Positions 23,286 to 32,996 of a stretch of DNA of 64,000 bases are shown piece by piece. The notes under the pieces are model-generated. The model ran no database searches. It was given only the letters and a program-made list of their open reading frames with translations, and had not been told where the DNA came from. The position numbers and the translations under genes are program-made. The first letter of the stretch is position 1; the number at the start of each line of letters is the position of its first letter. The DNA lies in contig NW_025861769.1 of NCBI RefSeq assembly GCF_002878395.1, positions 186,001 through 250,000 of the forward strand. Direction: 5' to 3'. This DNA is from Capsicum annuum. Lineage: Eukaryota > Streptophyta > Magnoliopsida > Solanales > Solanaceae.

Positions 23286-25196
23286 TGTAACGCCCCAAGA
23301 TCCCATCCCAAGATGTCACATGGTGCTTAAGGCCATACGTGACCTCAAGCTAACCCCTTGAGCTTGTCATCACCTTTACAACTCACTATGAAAATAATCA
23401 AGCTGTAATAAAAAAGAATAATCATGTCATGAACATACTGGAATACAAAGAAATACAATCCTGTACAATCAAAATACTGAATTTCTGTACATACTAGTAC
23501 TCTAGTCTGACAAAGCCTCTACTATATAAGACTGAGGAGTCATTGGGACAGATCCCCAACTGACCCGTACTGAACTAAAAATAAATAACCATCTACTATC
23601 AAGACAAAAATTAGGGACATAGGTCCTCGAACCATGAGGACTCACTAACTGTACGAATATAAATAGAGGTACTCAAAGATCATTGTCACTGCTAAGACTG
23701 AGCACCTAAACCTACATCACGAGAAAATATAGAACACAGAAGAGTATGGGAATCAGTACTTGGGAATGTACTGAGTATGTAGGGGTGCAGGCAATATTTA
23801 AATAATATCATAAATGTATAAGAAAATCATGCATGCTGATAGTAATGACTCTCTTCACTTGAGTGACCTGAAACATATTTTCCATAAATCATCAATAATA
23901 ACACATGATTCATAAATCTCACAAACTGTTGGACTCAACTTATGGATTCCTAACTCGACTAAATCTCTAAATAATCTTTCTCATCATCAAGTACACTTGC
24001 TTATCAAATCATATCATCAAATCTTCTAGAAAATATCATAGAACTCGTTCTTAACTCTCAAGCTCAATATCAATATATATTCAATAGACAAACTTCTCAT
24101 GGAAAAATATAAATCATGACACTTATCATAAATCACATAGAAATTACCATTTCATGATAACAATATACAACTCCTGACATAAATTCTTAATTTAAGAAAT
24201 AAGATAATGAAGTAGTCATATGTGTCAATCTTGTATAGCTCAAATCTCATAAATCCTTGATAAAGTAATTTGGGTGTGAACCCACTGTGTAAAATTCATG
24301 AAATTCAATAGAAATTATATCTTTGGGTACAAGAACGAAAGAACTGATCTTGTTCAAAACCCCACATACCTTAATCTTTGAAATTGAATGAACTTTAGTG
24401 CTTGAGACTTTATCCACACTTGAAATAAATAATTATTGAAGCCCACACTATGAGCAACTTGGTTCTTGAAGAAATTTTGAAGATTTATAGATGATTCTTG
24501 GAAGATTTATGTTTTTGATATAAACCTAGATATATTATCTCAAGAGAATTGAAAGAGAAAATGATGGAATTAGGGTTTGAATGGGATTCTCATATTTATA
24601 GAGGCCTCCAAAAGATGAGAAAAGATCAAAAACATCTTTAAATTGTTGAAAAAAAAAAAGCTGACAACATCCGTGACAGGGCGTCAGACCCGTGATAGGC
24701 CGTCACGAAATGTCGTCACAAAAGGGTTGAATTTATGATTTTATGCCAAAGGTTGATGAAGTCGTCAGAAATATGTTCAAAAATGTGACGAAGTCGTCAG
24801 AAATGTCGTCAGAAACATGACAGGCCGTCAGAAACGTCGTCACCCTTTTCCAGATTGACATGCTGGAGTAAAATGGGTATAACTCTTTGCTGCAGTATCA
24901 GAATTTGGCGAAATTGGTATCGTTGGATAGATAATTCAATTATCTATATGTTGATAGGTCATGAGATCAAAAAGTCCAAGTATAATGAGAGATATACTCA
25001 TTTGAATTTGACTATACCAATATCCTTCCCAAGAATTCAATCGGTAAGGAATGTTTTGATTCACCCAATCATTAGGACATATTTAAGGCCTTAATACACA
25101 CCATCCTTGATCAGAAAACAACCTAAAATATTATAATTTATTTCTCATGAGCTTGATTCATGGTTGAACTATTGGTTAGAGTCTCAAGGTATTACA
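23286..25196 (-). repeat. Element 2, 5' LTR (1911 bp, internally deleted)
   Basis: This starts TGTAACGCCCC and ends GGTATTACA. It is closely similar to 15951-18270 but lacks about 397 bp at 23940/23941. 'ggactcaact' joins straight to 'tatggattcc' where the partner has the intervening block. The promoter region (24593-24850) remains; the deletion is downstream of the TATA box, in R/U5. Confidence 0.92.
24593..24850 (-). promoter_or_regulatory. 5' LTR core promoter with TGACG/CGTCA cluster
   Basis: A TATA box lies at 24593-24600 ('tatttata' on plus, TATAAATA on minus). About nine TGACG/CGTCA words occur at 24660-24850, more than in the partner LTR. This would be the operative promoter of element 2. 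Function is inferred. Confidence 0.6.
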
Positions 25197-25202
25197 AATA
25201 CG

Positions 25203-25298
25203 AAAAAAAAGTCTGGGGGGTAATAGGACCCCCGCAAAGTTCAGTATGCTCAAATGGTAATCCGGTCAAACTTCAGGTATTTTCATGGGTATTATCCC
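25203..25298 (-). repeat. Right TIR of the Mutator-type MITE
   Basis: This is the inverted counterpart of 14962-15058, ending 'gggtattatccc' directly before the 9-bp duplication TTTATTTTA. Confidence 0.88.
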
Positions 25299-25353
25299 TT
25301 TATTTTATCCTGAGACTATTTATCTCTTATACCTCATACAAAGCGACTCCTTA

Positions 25354-26129
25354 GTAATATGTTATGTTCTTGCTCTTATTATATTTGTCAAAAATTATAT
25401 TTGTTAGACATTATATTTGCAAATTATTATTTGAATATATTAAGAGACTTTAATTTGTAATAAAAAATAGCTACTGATAATGTTGGAATCGACTCGAAAA
25501 TGAAGCTGATAAAAGGCCATCTTTTCAATGTTCTAATAATGATTTTTTCTTTTTGTTACAAAAAAAAATTCCATTACCATCACTAGTTAAACATGAAAAT
25601 TATGCAATTGTATACTTAATTTTAGTTTAACATTTTTATTCTTTAATACTCCTCGAATCATCCTGAAGGCATGCTATGGAAAGTTGTTATATAACTAACT
25701 GTACTTTACATAATATATAGCTTTCGAATAACCCCATTATATATATAGTGTATTAATAATTCTAAATGCATGTTGTTTATGTATTTCCTTTATCATAGAA
25801 AAAAATGATTATATGTGGATTCATTATTAAATGAAGATGTTTATTATAATATAAAAGAAATAGATAAAATGGGACAATCGATAATAAAAAGTGTATATAT
25901 TTTGACATTAATTACTTAAAATTTCATCGATCTCTCATCTGTTTGGGATCACATGCGTTGGATTGGAATATCTTAATTCGATAACAATCTACAAAATATA
26001 GTGTTATGGTTGAACTTTGGAGTATAAAGGGGAAAAATTGATAAATTAAAAGTTTTTTTTTCTAAAAAACATTTTCAGGAATTAAAACAACACATAATTT
26101 ATCTTTATTTTGATTTGTTTAAACATTTA
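25354..26129. other. Helitron A 3' part, no gene seen
   Basis: AT-rich sequence between the MITE and the terminal hairpin of Helitron A. No open frame or repeat was recognised. Confidence 0.4.
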
Positions 26130-26154
26130 CGCGAAGCGCGATCATATTCACTAG
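26130..26154 (+). other. Helitron A 3' terminal hairpin and CTAG end
   Basis: CGCG-AAG-CGCG at 26130-26140 can fold into a short GC-rich hairpin in otherwise AT-rich sequence. Ten bases later the element ends CTAG, followed by T. This is the Helitron termination signal. Confidence 0.72.
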
Positions 26155-26440
26155 TATGTTAGTAAAGAATGTCCCTGACCGACACCCCAAAAATAAAGTT
26201 TTCACTATATTTTTAATATTTATGTACAATTATATAGATAAGAAATAAAAGACAAACATAAGGCTCAGGACTCTCTTTTCAAGTAGCACCTCGAAATGTG
26301 TTACCAAGAACATATACAAATACTAGATAAAAGTATCAAAAATAAATAAATAATTGTTAAATAGATGAAATCATGTGTACGCGTACGTATATGTAGGTGT
26401 ATATATAAAAAGTAGGATGATATTATAAAGTGAGCTTGAA
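26155..26440 (+). repeat. LTR-type repeat, right half
   Basis: This probably continues 11851-12431 across the Helitron insertion. It contains 'ctgaccgacaccccaaaaat' and 'caggactctctttt', which I associate from memory with the same Solanaceae repeat. The right limit is uncertain. No gene. Confidence 0.4.
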
Positions 26441-26950
26441 TTTAGTTAAAGATTCGTCATGGCTACGAAATGGTTGCTCAATTAATCGTTCGTCCTCAAT
26501 TGTCTTGCCAAGATACGAATCATAAAACCTTTTGTGTTGTCGTGCTATGTAAAGATTTCGTCATCGCCTGAATTTAGTGATTTTGTTACGTATTTATATA
26601 CGCAATGTCAGGCTTTTATTTAAGAAAGCCTCAAAAATTGATGAAAGTTTCTTCATTGGCCATATAAATAAAAAAATATTTGATAGAGCTAATTAAATTA
26701 GTACCAATTTCTCACTTTATGGTAATTGACAGAAGAAAGAAGATCAAACAATAATAATAAAAATAATAAATATATAACCTGACTTCACATATTTTTATAT
26801 CATGCAAGAATCAATAACAAAGTCAATATTGAACTAAAAAGTAGTAACTAAAAGAAAATTCAAACACAAATAGACAGTGGGTCTAGGAAAGAGTTAAGAA
26901 TATAATACAAAAAATAAATGAAAAACAACTTTGAGAAAATCAACATAACA
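26441..26950. other. AT-rich spacer, nothing recognised
   Basis: No credible open frame, RNA gene or repeat unit was seen, apart from the left SINE duplication at 26935-26950. Confidence 0.5.
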
Positions 26951-27146
26951 ACCACCAAAAGATGTGGTGCAGTGGATGTGGATGAGGTTGCTCCTTCCTT
27001 AACAAGAGGTCCCGGGTCCGAGCCTTGGGTATGAAAAAATCGTTGATAGGGAGCGTTACCTCCCGAATTGGGCCCTACCCAGTACGAATCTGAATTAGTC
27101 GGGCTCCATTGTAGGTATCGAACACCGGATGAAAAACCAAAAAAAT
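26951..27146 (+). mobile_element. tRNA-derived SINE (about 196 bp)
   Basis: RNA polymerase III promoter boxes are present. Box A is TGGTGCAGTGG (26965-26975, a full match to the TRGYNNARNGG consensus). Box B is GGTCCGAGCCT (27015-27025, close to GGTTCGANNCC). Spacing is about 39 bp, as in tRNA genes. The body is flanked by near-identical direct repeats of 16-17 bp ('gaaaatcaacataaca' at 26935-26950 and 'gaaaaatcaacatagca' at 27147-27163), the expected result of LINE-type target-primed insertion. The 3' end is A-rich. Family name not assigned, though Solanaceae carry several tRNA-type SINE families. Confidence 0.88.
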
Positions 27147-27163
27147 GAAAAATCAACATAGCA

Positions 27164-27359
27164 GCGGCTAAATACAAAAACAATGAAGGGACAAAGTCAG
27201 GAGTAAATAATATTCCAATGTGATTTGTCAGAGAGAGGCTGAGACTTCACCTAAGTGAAATTTCCAAACAAAAATCAACATAAATAAGCTAAAGATAGAA
27301 AAAATAATAATTGTTATGATAACAACAATAACAAACATTCCATCAACAGTGAAGACAAT

Positions 27360-27404
<45 letters not shown>

Positions 27405-27779
27405 GATGTGACACTTCTCTATGACCACCATATCTATTTATCTTTTCTTTTCTTTTTTTGAAATTTTTTTTTTCTTATATTCAAATTAAAGTATTAGCAA
27501 TATTCTACTCTATTTGTTGAGTGTCATTAATAAATATTAATAATTGTTGAAGTTAAGAAAAAAGTTGAAAAACCTATTATTTATTAATGTAGTGTAATGG
27601 GGACAAGGAGTAGTTTGGCTTGTGAGGGCAACAGATTGAAGCAGTAAATGAGAAAACAAATAGTCATTTTTTTTCAAAATAAAGTCCCTCTTTACCCACT
27701 ATACATCACACAAAAAGATCAGTTAAATGACCGATTCTTTATGCTCTTCTTGTTTTCTTCTTCTTCAATTTGGACTTAG
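27164..27779. other. Spacer with an (AT)n run at 27362-27402
   Basis: Non-coding AT-rich sequence. The dinucleotide run is about 41 bp. The last bases lead into the SMC4 fragment through a pyrimidine-rich stretch ending 'ttag', a plausible splice acceptor. Confidence 0.6.
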
Positions 27780-28311
27780 CATACAGTTCATTTTCAGGAG
27801 ATTATTGATTTGGTAATTGTGGACTTGCCTGTTTCCGAGATGACTATGTTGAATTTCTGTTATATTCTAAGTGTTTCTTTTGATTAAATAGGATAATGAG
27901 ACATACGAAGATGTTCCTGGAAGTGACTTCGTAATTACATGTGTGGCATTTCGAGATAATTCCTCAAAGTACTATATCAATGACCAGACAAAGTAACTTC
28001 ACAGAGGTCACTAAGAAGCTGAAAGGGAAAGGGGTTGATCTAGATAACAACCGGTTTCTAATTCTTCAAGTTTATATTGTATTTTTCATGTGGTGTTAGT
28101 CAATTTTACAAATTGATTTCTGCTCATATGGAGATGTCTATGGAATTCTGAAAACGCCAAACATCTTCTTTTGCAGGGTGAGGTTGAGCAAATATCTCTG
28201 ATGAAGCCTAAAGGACAAGGACCACACAATGAACTCTTTCTGGAGTACTTAGAGAATATTATAGGAACCGACAAATACGTTGAGAAGATTGTTAAATTAT
28301 TTAAGCAGTTA
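27780..28311 (+). pseudogene. SMC4: SMC4 (condensin subunit) gene fragment, three exons
   Basis: Three exon-like blocks with consensus splice sites encode part of the ATPase head of SMC4, the condensin subunit that compacts chromosomes. Exon 27780-27812 gives TVHFQEIIDL. Exon 27892-28069 gives DNETYEDVPGSDF, VAFRDNSSKYYIND and, after a one-base insertion near 27992 that shifts the frame, NFTEVTKKLKGKGVDLDNN and RFLILQ. Exon 28177-28311 gives GEVEQISLMKPKGQGPH and NIIGTDKYVEKI. LILQGEVEQIS includes the ABC-type Q-loop. Introns begin GT and end AG. The full gene encodes well over 1000 residues; neither Walker A nor the coiled coils are nearby, and a hAT element starts 190 bp downstream. I read it as a degenerate gene fragment, copied or stranded. 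Confidence 0.88.
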
Positions 28312-28503
28312 GTTCTCATTCTGAAATGAAATGTTTTGGCTCAATATTACTGAATCTTGTAGTTATTAGGCTTACTAAATGTTACTTAGTTTAAATGTTA
28401 GACTCTCTTAGTTTCAGACTGAATCTTGTGATATCATAGTAGTTATTCTACTCTTTTCCTGACGAATATTCTCCTCTTTGTCCCTTGTGTATGGTTTGCA
28501 TTA
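28312..28503. other. Probable SMC4 intron remnant
   Basis: Sequence after the third exon-like block, starting 'gttctc', runs to the hAT border without another exon. It is likely intron from the SMC4 fragment. Confidence 0.4.
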
Positions 28504-28929
28504 TGGCTGTTAACTGGGCCGAGCCGGGTCAACCCGGAACCGGCCCGTAACATCTAACCGGTTTTGTAGGTCGGTCCGGTTTCGGACCAGGTTAAACGGG
28601 TCGGTCCGGTTTTGGGCCCAACAATAAATTTTAAAAAAACAACTTGGGATCGGCCCACTACACCTAACTCGATACAAACCGCCTAAATCCGGTCAAAACC
28701 GGTGAAAAGGAAAAAAAGAAAATTAAAAGTTTTTTCTCCAATATACACTATATATACGCACGTATACATTTTAAATACGTTAAACAATATATATACACAA
28801 TATATATAGTATATACTACATTAGAATTTAAAAAACATATACACAATTACACATGTAATCGTGTATACGACTATACGTTAGTTAAATATATATACTACTC
28901 TAAATAAAATATATACTACAAGATATATA

Positions 28930-29400
28930 CTACAATATAATGATATATATACTAATTTATAAAATATATACACATGTATACGTTAAATTATATACTACTT
29001 TAGAGTCTATAGAAGATATATACACATATATACGTACCATTCAATATATATGTACGACTTTAAATAAAACATATACTACAAATATACACACACACAATAA
29101 ATATAGTTATATACTAATTTATAAATATATACACATGTATACGTTAAATATATACTACTTTAGAGTCTATAGAAGATATATAGACATATATACATACCAT
29201 TCAATATATATGTACTACTTTAAATAAAATATATACTACAATATATATACTACAATATATACACACACTATATATATAGTTATATACTAATTTATAAAAC
29301 ATATACACATGTATACGTTAAATATATACTACTTTAAAGTCTATAGAAAATATATACACATATATGCGTACCATTCAATATATGTACTACTTTAAAAAAT
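28930..29400. repeat. AT-rich tandem repeat, about 3 copies of 162-173 bp
   Basis: The phrase 'actaatttata' followed by 'acacatgtatacgtta' and 'tactactttagagtctatag' recurs at about 28951, 29113 and 29286. The array lies in the subterminal non-coding part of the hAT element, 3' of the transposase. The open frame across it is a product of the repeat. Confidence 0.8.
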
Positions 29401-29599
29401 ATGTTACTTAATATAATAAATTAATAATACTTGATAGTAAATTAGTAATATATTAAAACTAAGTATTTAATTTAAACTAGAAATTCAATTTAAATCATTA
29501 AATGGAAAAATTACAAAGTAAGGACTAAGGAGTAAATGAATGTTATATTTTATTGATTGCAAAATGATTCAATACTTATAATGTACATGAATGAAAAAT

Positions 29600-32043
29600 C
29601 TACAAAGGTCTCATCATTTTATCCAACTCATCAATGTTAATATTAACGGAAACTTGCATAGGACAGTCAAAATCAACGGGGACAAAACTATTCATTGGAC
29701 TTGATTCTGCTGAGTTCTCCCTTGAAGTCATAATTCCTTGAAGTTTCTGTTCATCTTTCGGGTCCACCTCCATTCCTTGATTTATTCGTTCCGCTCTAAT
29801 CCAATCTCTAAGGTAAACTAGAACATTCATAGCATTGCTTCCCAATGAGTGTCGGTTGTCTCCAAGATGTTGTCGTCCCTGACTAAAAGCGCTCTCCGAT
29901 GTAACGGTTAACATTGGAACATTCAATATATCTTTAGCTATCTTGAAAGCACAGGACATTGTATTTCATTATTCTTTCACCAATCCAATGCGTTGATCCA
30001 TCGTCTGCGATCCTCTAGCAGCATTCGAAGATAATATTTAAGCTCTTCTCGATAAGTTATTGTGTAAATTCCCGCCTCAACACTATTCCAACAATTTAAA
30101 TCATAAAATATGTGCCGGCCTTTTAGAAGATGATGGCTCCTCGGGAGGATGAGGAGAGACAGTTGGAGTGATATTTGTCGGTACAGCTAAATCAAGTAAA
30201 TTCGCATAATGGTTATATAATTAATCTATGTAAGTGTTCGCATCACCCATAGCCGTTCACAAATCTGGTTGTTCTTGTTCTTCATCATCATACTCATTGT
30301 TAGTATTTATCTCTAAGTTAGAATAAATAAGAGTACTAAAGTGGCACATAGTAGTATATTTCATACACGGATTTAGCATAGTACCAACCAAGTAAATAGG
30401 GAGAATCGAAAAAAAATATTTTTTAAATTTAGCAAACATAGCACCAACAACTTTTTTGTAACCTTCTTTATTCTTATATTTTTTTAGAAAACTAGAAATA
30501 TAGGCAATATATGCTAAAATATTGCAAACAGTAAGATAATAAGCACCAAAAAATTCAACCGTAGCTATATCAACTTTTTTCAAAAACTTAACAAGATCAT
30601 CAATTACAGCCCAATCAGAATCATGTAGCATACATTCAGCCAAATCAGCAAATGAACCACAATGTTTATTAAACGTTAGTGTAATAGAAACTCTATATTT
30701 ATGACAAGTTTCTAAAAAATCATATGTAGCATTCCAGCTAGTATAACATTCTTCAGGCATCAATATCGGTGCAAGTCCATTTTGTTCACATTTAACTTTA
30801 AATTCTCTAATTTTTTTTTCTTTAATTATTTTCTTGAATAAAACCAATAGCAAGCAGGATTTTCTCAATATAAAGCTCAAAAAACTCAAGACCATCTCTT
30901 ACAATTAAATTATATATATGACAAGCACTTAACATGAAATATTTCATGTAACGGCGGAGATAGCTTAACTTTTAACTTTGTAATAGCAGTCTTGTTGTTA
31001 GAAACATTATCAAAATCAATACATAAGATTTTATTTTCAATACCATAAAATTCTGCAACTTTACCAATTGAATCAGCAATAAAATTTTCAGTATGTTTAT
31101 GATCTTCATCATACAAAAAAGCTAGAATACGTTTTAGCATAACAAAATTACTATCTATCCAGTGACAAGTAATGGTTAAATAATCATTTTTATCAACAGC
31201 ACAACCAAGATCAGAAGTTAAAGTCATTCTACATTGAATATTTTTTAACAATGTAGATAAATAAAAATAATATTGTGAATGAAGTCTAAAAATATCGGCC
31301 TGATAAGTACTTCGAGGAATACCATTAAACATAGGATTATAAATTGCTTGAATATAATAAATAAAATATCAAAAGAAGGAAAATTGAAAAGCAAACAACC
31401 CACAGCTACCATTTTTGTTATTTCTTCCCGATCCCTCAATTTATTATACTTCTTAATTATCTGACCGGCTGTTGGGTACATTCTAGTTTGTGCTGGCCCA
31501 CTAACATCCTGACCATCTTTTGCAATAAATAACTCTCTTTCGTGATTATCACTTATGTGTCTCATTAACGTACCTGTACCTCCTTGTTTGTCTCCTCTTT
31601 TATACTTATATTTTTGTTGATAAATATTACATTGCACCTCAGTATCTGATATACGTGTAAAAAATTGTCATGCAATACTAGTTGTTATACGAGCTCTTGG
31701 GGCACGGGGAGGATGGGGAGGGAAATTAACCGATTCAGATCTAATATTACCATTTCTTACTGCAGGTGTCTCACCAATATTTTCATCATATTCATCTAAA
31801 TCAACCGCATCTACTTCATTTTCTTCTTCTATACCGTAATTTTCCTGAGCTTCTACATAATCCATATCGTGAGCACCTACACCTACTTCTTCCTCAAAAG
31901 GTTAACTAAGTGGTACCGAAGGCACAAGGGTGTATCTATTACTTGAACTACCTCTACCTTCAGTAATTCGCTTTTTACTACCACTACCACTTCCGGGATA
32001 ATATTTTTACACTTTTAGTGGCGAGGTTTCGTAATTTATCCAT
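29600..32043 (-). pseudogene. hAT transposase, broken into several frames
   Basis: Starting at the ATG at 32043-32041 (MDKLRNLATKS), the minus strand carries an acidic N-terminal part (31668-31865). A BED-type zinc finger follows (QCNIYQQKYKY then LMRHISDNH, 31530-31637), with its second Cys replaced by Tyr. The RNase H-like core is readable at 30910-31332: CRMTLTSDLG has the first catalytic Asp, and YLTITCHWID and ILCIDFDNVSNN are typical. The middle domain is 30257-30895. The C-terminal dimerisation region is at 29600-29959 (MLTVTSESAFSQGRQHLG). Family proteins run to roughly 650-750 residues, which fits. Frameshifts and stops separate every block, so no active enzyme is made. Confidence 0.88.
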
Positions 32044-32711
32044 AATATAAATCAAACTAAAAATATTCAAAATATACATATATAATAAAATTAAATATTC
32101 AACAATTAATACACTAATTAAAAATTAAAAGTAAGAGATGGAACGACAAAACCAAATTTTGGAAGTATTTGAAGGTTGCAACTTTAGAAACTTCCACTCG
32201 TACTTTGTAATCGCAAAATTAAAAAATTAAATTGAGTACTTTCAAAAATATATAGAATATTTGAATTTTTAGAATTGAGATTTGAGAGAATGAAAATTGT
32301 GTGGAAAATGATTTGAAAGTGTAGGGTATTTATAGAAATCTTTTGGGGTTTAAAAAAATATTTTAATTGAGATTTTTTTTTAATTAAAAAGGGCATATAG
32401 CCTTTTTTGGGGTCCAAACGGTCATATAGCCGTTGGGCCCAATGGCTATATTGGCCCAACGGTCCAATTTTCTAATTTTCAATTTTTTTTCTAGAAAAAA
32501 AGGGATCCAGGCCGGTTAACCAGCGGGCCTGGACCGGTCTTGGTCTGGGCTAGATTAATCGGGCCTAATTTTAAAATTGGCCGAGTTCGGGACCCAGTAC
32601 CCTACATCCCGTGGGCTGATCAGGCCGGGTCAAACTGGGCTGGGTTTATTAAATGGATCGGTTTGGGCCGGGTCAAACCGGCCCGTTAGACAAATTTAGT
32701 TTGCAACCCCA

Positions 32712-32945
32712 TTCTTATTTTGTTGCATGATTTATTTGTTTCTCTTTCTTAGAGTCCTTTTTCACCTATTTTGATTCATTTTATTTTAACAAAAAATTAA
32801 AATTATTTTAATATATCACTCATGTTGGTCATTAAAGAGAAGCAACGAATTCTATTTGTATTCCTTATTAATGCTCTGTTAATGGTAACTATTACAAGTG
32901 AATAAGCACTATACAATTAATCTTTAGAAATGAATAAGCACAGAA
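32712..32945. other. Short spacer between hAT and Helitron B
   Basis: AT-rich sequence with no recognised gene. It may be the continuation of the sequence left of the hAT element. Confidence 0.4.
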
Positions 32946-32946
32946 T

Positions 32947-32986
<40 letters not shown>

Positions 32987-32996
32987 GATACTCTTA

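Larger units (their letters stand above)
15951..25196 (-). mobile_element. Element 2: full-structure Tekay/Del-type Ty3/gypsy retrotransposon
   Basis: Its LTRs lie at 15951-18270 and 23286-25196. A perfect duplication AATAC lies at 15946-15950 and 25197-25201. A polypurine tract adjoins the left LTR and a perfect 13-base initiator-Met primer site adjoins the right one, giving minus-strand transcription. The internal region carries gag, protease, RT, RNase H and integrase in Ty3/gypsy order. A chromodomain-like tail (about 18491-18660) places it in the chromovirus Tekay/Del group. Stops, frameshifts and lost catalytic residues make it non-autonomous. It is the innermost insertion of the Helitron A stack. 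Confidence 0.93.
14962..25298. mobile_element. Mutator-type MITE (about 1.1 kb, split by element 2)
   Basis: Inverted ends of about 95 bp lie at 14962-15058 and 25203-25298. The left begins GGGATAATACACACGAAAAT and the right, read inward, begins GGGATAATACCCATGAAAAT; both share 'acctgaagttt' and 'gtcctattacccc'. A perfect 9-bp duplication TTTATTTTA lies at 14953-14961 and 25299-25307. Long TIRs with a 9-bp duplication are the signature of Mutator-like elements. No transposase is present, so it is a MULE-derived MITE. It sits in the PIF/Harbinger MITE and is itself split by element 2 at 15950/25197, just inside its right TIR. Confidence 0.88.
14803..25350. mobile_element. PIF/Harbinger-type MITE (about 0.2 kb, split by insertions)
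   Basis: The left end is GGGGTCGTTCGGTTGG and the right end, read inward, is GGAGTCGCTTTGTATGAG. A 3-bp duplication TTA lies at 14800-14802 and 25351-25353. TTA duplications with GG-starting inverted ends are typical of PIF/Harbinger (Tourist-like) MITEs. Only about 159 bp on the left (14803-14961) and 43 bp on the right (25308-25350) belong to the MITE; the rest is later insertion. It codes for nothing. Confidence 0.75.
12432..26154 (+). mobile_element. Helitron A, non-autonomous, host of a nested stack
   Basis: The 5' end reads A|TCTATATATATAAAAAGG at 12431/12432. The 3' end reads CTAG|T at 26151-26155, with a CGCG-AAG-CGCG hairpin 10 bases before CTAG. This fits a rolling-circle Helitron inserted between A and T without a target duplication. 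Its 5' subterminal words ('gtggcacctcc', 'atggcctctattt') recur in Helitron B. After removing the inserted MITE stack (14800-25353) the Helitron is about 3.2 kb. No Rep/helicase motif was found, so it is non-autonomous. Parts such as 12744-12850 and 14030-14110 could be captured gene pieces but were not identified. Confidence 0.7.
28504..32711 (-). mobile_element. hAT-superfamily DNA transposon (about 4.2 kb)
   Basis: A decayed hAT transposase on the minus strand sits between two ends rich in GGCC/CCGG words. The left end reads TGGCTGTTAACTGGGCC and the right end, read inward, TGGGGTTGCAAACTAAAT, with 'gggccgggtcaaaccggccc' blocks a little further in. The terminal match is imperfect and no convincing 8-bp duplication was found, so borders are approximate. 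The element landed beside, or in an intron of, the SMC4 fragment. Confidence 0.78.

Noticed and set aside
26951..27146. A possible functional tRNA gene
   Set aside because: Pol III boxes are present, but no cloverleaf or anticodon arm could be drawn, and flanking duplications plus the A-rich tail identify a SINE.
28940..29227. 95-codon plus-strand open frame rich in Tyr/Ile/Thr
   Set aside because: It lies wholly in an AT-rich tandem array; the repeated protein segments mirror the DNA repeats.
28496..32719. An 8-bp target duplication for the hAT element
   Set aside because: The best flanking octamers agree at only five of eight positions, so no duplication is claimed.
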